A stretch of DNA of 64,000 nt from Phycicoccus sonneratiae (GTDB lineage: Bacteria > Actinomycetota > Actinomycetes > Actinomycetales > Dermatophilaceae). A model generated the notes under the pieces. It was not told the origin of the DNA. It saw only the letters and a list, made by a program, of their open reading frames with translations, and did no database searches. The position numbers and the translations under genes were made by a program. Positions 60,110-64,000 of this stretch are shown here, in pieces; within the stretch, counting starts at the first letter, position 1; each line of letters begins with the position of its first letter. Location of the stretch: the NCBI RefSeq assembly GCF_016887965.1, contig NZ_JAFDVD010000001.1, positions 1-64,000 on the forward strand. The letters are read 5' to 3'.

Positions 60110-62509
60110 TCAGCCGGGTCCGGGCGGAGCGGTGGGTCCGCCGCCACCACCACGGCCCTTGCCGGGCTTGGTCGGCTTCGAGGGCTTGGGGTCGGGCTGC
60201 TGCGCCGGGCCGGAGGAGATGAGCAGGGTGACGGTCTGCCCGGGCAGCGCGCCGCCGGACGGCGAGGTGCCGCCGACGGTGCCCTTCGGGGCGTTGCTCG
60301 AGATGTAGCCGCCGACCCGGCTGTCGAAGCCCGCGTCGCGGAGGATGGCCGCGGCCTCGCCCGGGCTGCGCCCGTAGACGTTCGGCAGGTCCTGGAGGTT
60401 GCCGCGGCGGGCCTTGTCGCTCGGGGCCGGGAACTGCTTGACCTCCATGCCCTCGGACATCTTCTTCATCGCCGAGGCCCAGACCGGCGCCGAGACGGTG
60501 CCACCGAAGACGTCGCCGAAGCAGCCGTACGAGCCGAAGCACTTGCCGTTGAGCGAGTAGAGCTTGCGGTTCTTGTCGGTGACCTTGACGTTGCCGATCC
60601 ACACCGCGGTGGCCAGCTGCCGGGTGTAGCCGACGAACCACGCCTGGTTGTGCTTCTCGGTCGTCCCGGTCTTGCCGGCCGCCGGGCGGGCGCCGACGTC
60701 CCAGTTGCCGTCGGCGGTGCCGCCGTTGCGCAGGGTGCCCTCGAGCAGGTCGGTCGCCGCGTTCGCGGTGTCCTTGGAGATGACCTGCTTGCACGAGGTC
60801 TTCGGGACCTTGATCTCCTTCTTGTCCGGCGTCGTGATGGAGACGATGGGGCTCGGCTCGCAGTACTTGCCGTCGGCCGCGAGGGTGGCGTACGCGCTCG
60901 CGAGGTCGAGGGGGGTCGTCGTGCCCGAGCCGAGGGTGGCGTTGGAGATGGTGCGGTCGAAGTCCTTGCCGTTGGCCATGTGCAGGCCCATCTTCTTCAT
61001 CGTGTCGAGCACGTTGCACGGCCCGACCTCGATGGTCAGCTGGGCGGCCCAGGTGTTGATCGACTTCGAGATGCCCTCGGCGAGGCTCATCTGCCGCCCG
61101 CCGATGGCGTAGTCGTTGCCGACCTTCCAGGGCTCGTTGGCGCCGCACTCGGCCCCGACGACCTTCGGCCCGTCGAAGACGTGGTCCTGGTGGTTGCTCG
61201 CGAACGGGACGTTGATCGTCGCGTTCATCGGCATGCCCTGCTCGAGGGCGGTGACGAGGCCGAACATCTTGGCCGTCGACCCGAACTGGTAGCCGTAGGG
61301 ACCGCCGCCGTAGACCTGGTCGACGTTCCAGTTGGTCTGGTTCTTCTCGAAGTTCGCCGCCTGGCCCATCGCGAGCACCTTGCCGGTGCCCGGCTCGACG
61401 ACCGACATCGCGCCGCCGAGGTTGCTCTTGTTGCCGATCGGGATGGCCTTGGTGATCTCGGCCTGGGCGATCTTCTGCTTCGCCGGGTCGAGGGTGGTGC
61501 GGATGGTCAGCCCGCCCTGGTTGATCCGCTTGAGCCGCTCCTCTGGGGTCTTGCCGAGCACCGCCATCTGCGGGGAGTGCTGGAGGTAGCCCATGACGTA
61601 GGCGCAGAAGTACGGCTGCGACGAGCGGTGGCAGACACCCTTGACCGGCGTCTTCTTGATCATCTTCTTGACGTCGAGCTTCTTCGCGGCGGCGACGTCC
61701 TTGGCCGAGGCCATCCCGAGCTGCTGCATCCGGGTGAGGACGATGTCGCGGCGGGCCTGGGCCTGCTTCGGGTTGATGACCGGGTTGTAGGCCGTGGGCT
61801 GCTGGACGATGCCCGCGAGCAGCGCGGACTGCGCGAGGTTGAGCTTGCTCGCGTGGACGCCGAAGTAGTTGATGGCCGCGGCCTCGACGCCGTAGGCCTG
61901 GTCGCCGTAGTAGACGAGGTTGAGGTAGCCCTCGAGGATCTGCTGCTTGGTGAAGTTCTCCTCGACGTTGATCGCGTACTTGAGCTCCTGCACCTTGCGG
62001 GCGTAGCTCTTCTTGACCGCGGCGTCGGCGGCCTCCTTGTCGCCGGCGCGCAGCGCCTGCTCCTGGAGGGTGATCTTCACGTACTGCTGGGTGAGCGTGG
62101 ACGCGCCCTGGACGTCGCCGCCCTTGAGGTTGCTGATCATCGCGCGCGTGAAGCCGCGCGGGTCGAGGCCGCCGTGCTCGAAGAAGCGCGCGTCCTCGAT
62201 GGCGATCTGCGCGTTCTGCATGTTCTTCGAGATGGTGTTGAGCTTGACGATGATGCGGTTCTCGTCGTACGGGTTCGCGATGAGCTTGTTGTCGGCGTCG
62301 ACGATCTTCGACTGCTGGGCGAGCGGGGAGATCTCGAAGTCGCTCGGGAGCTCGTTGAAGAAGTCGACGCCCGCCTTGGCGGCCTGACCGCTGGCACCGA
62401 TGGCGGGCACCGCGATGCCGGCCACGAGCAGCCCGGCGACCGTGCTCAGCACGACGAATCCGAGGAGGAGCCTGAGCACGGCGGGGATGTTCTGGGCGCG
62501 ACCGTCCAT
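60110..62509 (-). CDS. ponA2: Bifunctional class A penicillin-binding protein with PASTA domain
   Basis: A 799-residue enzyme that polymerises glycan and cross-links peptides outside the membrane. One N-terminal helix (11-40) precedes the GT51 domain, with catalytic Glu105 in EDARFFEHGGLD. The transpeptidase follows, with Ser411 in STAK, Ser483 in SIN and KTG at 613-615. A PASTA domain lies near 700-765, and a Pro/Gly-rich tail (PKPSKPTKPGKGRGGGGG) ends the protein. PASTA plus the whiB4 and metallophosphoesterase neighbours make it the PonA2 orthologue. The ATG at 62509 is chosen over one at 62539 because homologues start near the helix. It is divergent from whiB4. Confidence 0.94.
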   Translation of the reverse strand: MDGRAQNIPAVLRLLLGFVVLSTVAGLLVAGIAVPAIGASGQAAKAGVDFFNELPSDFEISPLAQQSKIVDADNKLIANPYDENRIIVKLNTISKNMQNAQIAIEDARFFEHGGLDPRGFTRAMISNLKGGDVQGASTLTQQYVKITLQEQALRAGDKEAADAAVKKSYARKVQELKYAINVEENFTKQQILEGYLNLVYYGDQAYGVEAAAINYFGVHASKLNLAQSALLAGIVQQPTAYNPVINPKQAQARRDIVLTRMQQLGMASAKDVAAAKKLDVKKMIKKTPVKGVCHRSSQPYFCAYVMGYLQHSPQMAVLGKTPEERLKRINQGGLTIRTTLDPAKQKIAQAEITKAIPIGNKSNLGGAMSVVEPGTGKVLAMGQAANFEKNQTNWNVDQVYGGGPYGYQFGSTAKMFGLVTALEQGMPMNATINVPFASNHQDHVFDGPKVVGAECGANEPWKVGNDYAIGGRQMSLAEGISKSINTWAAQLTIEVGPCNVLDTMKKMGLHMANGKDFDRTISNATLGSGTTTPLDLASAYATLAADGKYCEPSPIVSITTPDKKEIKVPKTSCKQVISKDTANAATDLLEGTLRNGGTADGNWDVGARPAAGKTGTTEKHNQAWFVGYTRQLATAVWIGNVKVTDKNRKLYSLNGKCFGSYGCFGDVFGGTVSAPVWASAMKKMSEGMEVKQFPAPSDKARRGNLQDLPNVYGRSPGEAAAILRDAGFDSRVGGYISSNAPKGTVGGTSPSGGALPGQTVTLLISSGPAQQPDPKPSKPTKPGKGRGGGGGPTAPPGPG

Positions 62510-62600
62510 GCCCGACAGGGTAACGCGGGCATCTGGCAATGCCCGATTCCGCGGTGTCCGGGCGCTCGCCGCGCCGCGTCGGGCACCTGCGGGTCCCGTC

Positions 62601-62640
62601 GGTCGTCCGTTCGGCCCGGGGGTCGTCCGTTCGGCCGGGG
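62601..62640. repeat. 20-bp direct repeat in the ponA2-whiB4 gap
   Basis: GGTCGTCCGTTCGGCC starts at 62601 and again at 62621, the two 20-bp units differing only in the last few bases (CGGG against GGGG). They lie in the 242-bp divergent promoter region of ponA2 and whiB4 and could bind a regulator twice. Confidence 0.65.
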
Positions 62641-62751
62641 GCGCGACCCGCTCGGACGATAGCCGCTGGTCACCGCCCTGCCTACGGTTTCAGTACGTCC
62701 TCACCGACATCCGGGGGGCCGAGGACATCGAGGCAGTGGAACGAGGTGGAC

Positions 62752-63075
62752 ATGAGCATCTCCCCGCAGGAGCAGAGCACCGAGGGGCAGTGGGTGGTGG
62801 AGTGGGCGCCGCTGGGCAAGTGCGCCGGCAGCGACCCGGACGCGCTCTTCGTCCAGGGCAAGGCGCAGCGCGCCGCGAAGGTCGTGTGCAAGGGGTGCCC
62901 GGTCGTGGCCGAGTGCCTCGCCGACGCGCTCGACAACCGCACGGAGTTCGGTGTCTGGGGAGGGATGACCGAACGAGAGCGCCGCGCCCTGCTGCGCCGC
63001 CGCCCTGACGTCAGGTCGTGGACGGCGCTGCTGTCCGCGGCGAAGGCCCGTGGCGCCGAGGGCGCCATCGCCTGA
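62752..63075 (+). CDS. whiB4: WhiB-family iron-sulfur regulator, WhiB4-like
   Basis: A 107-residue [4Fe-4S] redox sensor and transcription factor. Four cysteine ligands are at 24, 46, 49 and 55 (KCAGSD, CKGCPVVAEC), followed by the GVWGG turn and a basic tail (RRALLRRRPDV). The phrases DPDALFVQGKAQR, ADALDNRTEFGVWGGMTERERR and VRSW align with M. tuberculosis WhiB4 rather than WhiB1 or WhiB2. The synteny with ponA2 and the ArsA-type ATPase is the same. WhiB4 responds to oxygen and thiol stress there. Single gene, reading away from ponA2. Confidence 0.95.
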   Translation: MSISPQEQSTEGQWVVEWAPLGKCAGSDPDALFVQGKAQRAAKVVCKGCPVVAECLADALDNRTEFGVWGGMTERERRALLRRRPDVRSWTALLSAAKARGAEGAIA

Positions 63076-63185
63076 CCCCCGATCTCCCCGGAGGGGCCGA
63101 CCACCCCTGCACCCCGTTCGTGGCACCCCTGCAGCCGCGCGCGGACCCGGTCGGCCCCCCGGGGATTCTTCCTGTCCGGGATCGT

Positions 63186-64000
63186 TCAGCCCGCGGTCAG
63201 CGCGGCGGACACCTCGCGCAGCCCGTCGAGGTCGTGGATGTCGGTGGCGCTCGCCGGCACCGTCGAGAGCGGGACGCCCGGGTGCGACGCGACGAACCGG
63301 CGCACGTGCGCCTCGTGGCGGGTGGCGGTCTCGGCGAGCGAGGCGTGCAGCCGCAGCAGGGCCGGCGTGAGGCCGGCGGTGCCGGCCGCGTCCCCGGTGG
63401 TTCCGCCGCCGTCGTCCTCGCGGTCCTCGAGCTGCTCGGCCGCCGCGGCGGCGCGCGCGCCGCTGAGCCCCGGCGCCGCGAGCACCTGCATCCGGTTGAC
63501 GACGACGCCGGCCAGCGGCATCGCCTCGGCCTCGAGCCGCTCGACGAAGTAGGCCGCCTCGCGCAGCGCATCCCGCTCGGGGGCGGCGACGACGACGAAC
63601 GCCGTCGACGGCTCCTTGAGGAGGGCGTAGGTGACGTCGGCGCGCTCGCGGAAGCCGCCGAACATCGTGTCGAGGGCGGCGACGAAGGTCTGGACGTCGG
63701 AGAGGAACTGCCCGCCGAGGACCTTCGAGAGGGTGGCGGCCGCGAGGTTGGCACCGACCGAGAAGACCTTGAGGTAGGCCCGCCCCCCGGCCTTCGCGGG
63801 GGCCATGAGGAGCCGGATGAACCGCCCGTCGAGGAAGGAGCCGAGGCGCTTCGGGGCGTCGAGGAAGTCGAGGGCGCTGCGCGAGGGCGGGGTGTCGACG
63901 ACGACGAGGTCCCACGTGCCGTCGGCGTCGGCCTGCGCCCGCAGCTGGCCGAGCTTCTCCATCGCCATGTACTCCTGCGTGCCCGCGAACGAGCTGGAGA
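63186..64000 (-). CDS. ArsA/Get3-type anion-transporting ATPase (5' end beyond the window)
   Basis: The last 271 codons of a minus-strand gene; the start lies past base 64000. Visible parts include FAGTQEYMAMEKL, the switch segment VVVDTPPSRSALDFLD, and the C-terminal helical region with VVVNRMQVL. The ATP P-loop must be in the missing part. In M. tuberculosis two ArsA-like genes (Rv3679-Rv3680) precede whiB4, and this looks like the Rv3680-type copy. In Get3 relatives such ATPases escort membrane proteins; in ArsA they pump arsenite. A hydrophobic Ala-rich insertion (LSGARAAAAAEQLED) is notable. Confidence 0.9.
   Translation of the reverse strand, partial: SSSFAGTQEYMAMEKLGQLRAQADADGTWDLVVVDTPPSRSALDFLDAPKRLGSFLDGRFIRLLMAPAKAGGRAYLKVFSVGANLAAATLSKVLGGQFLSDVQTFVAALDTMFGGFRERADVTYALLKEPSTAFVVVAAPERDALREAAYFVERLEAEAMPLAGVVVNRMQVLAAPGLSGARAAAAAEQLEDREDDGGGTTGDAAGTAGLTPALLRLHASLAETATRHEAHVRRFVASHPGVPLSTVPASATDIHDLDGLREVSAALTAG

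Noticed and set aside
63076-63185. Transcription terminator between whiB4 and the ArsA-like gene
   Set aside because: GC-rich complementary stretches exist (CCGGAGGGGCCGAC against GTCGGCCCCCCGG), but the arms are imperfect and about 60 bases apart, so I do not call it.

Overview
This is high-GC chromosomal DNA from an actinomycete. GTG starts are frequent, stop/start overlaps of the ATGA or GTGA type are everywhere, and the window carries a WhiB regulator, actinobacterial lysC and a PPi-dependent phosphofructokinase. The order ArsA-type ATPase / whiB4 / ponA2 / metallophosphoesterase at the right end is the one known from Mycobacterium tuberculosis. A D-aspartate-ligase-like ATP-grasp protein next to an Asp/Glu racemase suggests Micrococcales-type peptidoglycan with a D-amino-acid cross-bridge. 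I would place it in or near the Intrasporangiaceae, with low confidence below order level. There is no phage, plasmid, insertion sequence or CRISPR array.

Layout. 1-2.6 kb: an oxidoreductase fragment, then aspartokinase and an Asd-family protein that lacks the catalytic cysteine. 2.6-9.2 kb: two secreted proteins, a repeat-rich gap, PPi-phosphofructokinase, a small membrane protein and a NarL-type two-component system. 9.3-11 kb: a phospholipase D-like protein. 11.1-20.6 kb: a tightly coupled surface-polysaccharide locus. It holds two GT-C membrane proteins, two DUF4397 surface proteins, a cellulose-synthase-like GT2, a GH8 glucanase and a class F sortase, and it looks built around a duplicated two-gene module. 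20.7-22.7 kb: the cross-bridge pair. 22.7-23.3 kb: a secreted HNH nuclease. 23.6-33.1 kb: two divergent galactoside operons, GH42-DeoR-GalT and SBP-permease-permease-GH36, sharing an inverted 14-bp motif.

33.1-43.1 kb: a hemerythrin-like and a small protein, then a carotenoid locus. On the minus strand it runs crtE-crtI-(crtB::idi fusion)-two cyclase subunits-methyltransferase-crtU-like. A Rieske protein and an SDR point toward it from the other strand. 43.1-44 kb: a gap with hairpins and a DUF222 relic. 44-53.3 kb: a GH13 enzyme, a VOC protein, a ZIP transporter, a DUF1800/DUF1501 pair, a TetR regulator with a tetO-like palindrome, small proteins and a CysG-type sirohaem synthase. 53.3-58.1 kb: two hydrolases, an MFS transporter, and MarR and TetR regulators. 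One 15-bp operator-like sequence occurs both before the TetR gene and before a hydrolase. 58.2-64 kb: tRNA-Pro followed by tandem repeats that copy its 3' end, then the metallophosphoesterase / YqeY / PonA2 / WhiB4 / ArsA block.

By inference, galactosides are bound, imported by two permeases and cleaved by GH36 and GH42. An ATPase and galactokinase must come from elsewhere. The carotenoid operon supplies IPP isomerisation, GGPP, phytoene, lycopene, cyclisation and probably ring or end-group modification. The polysaccharide locus would make, trim and anchor a cell-surface glucan.
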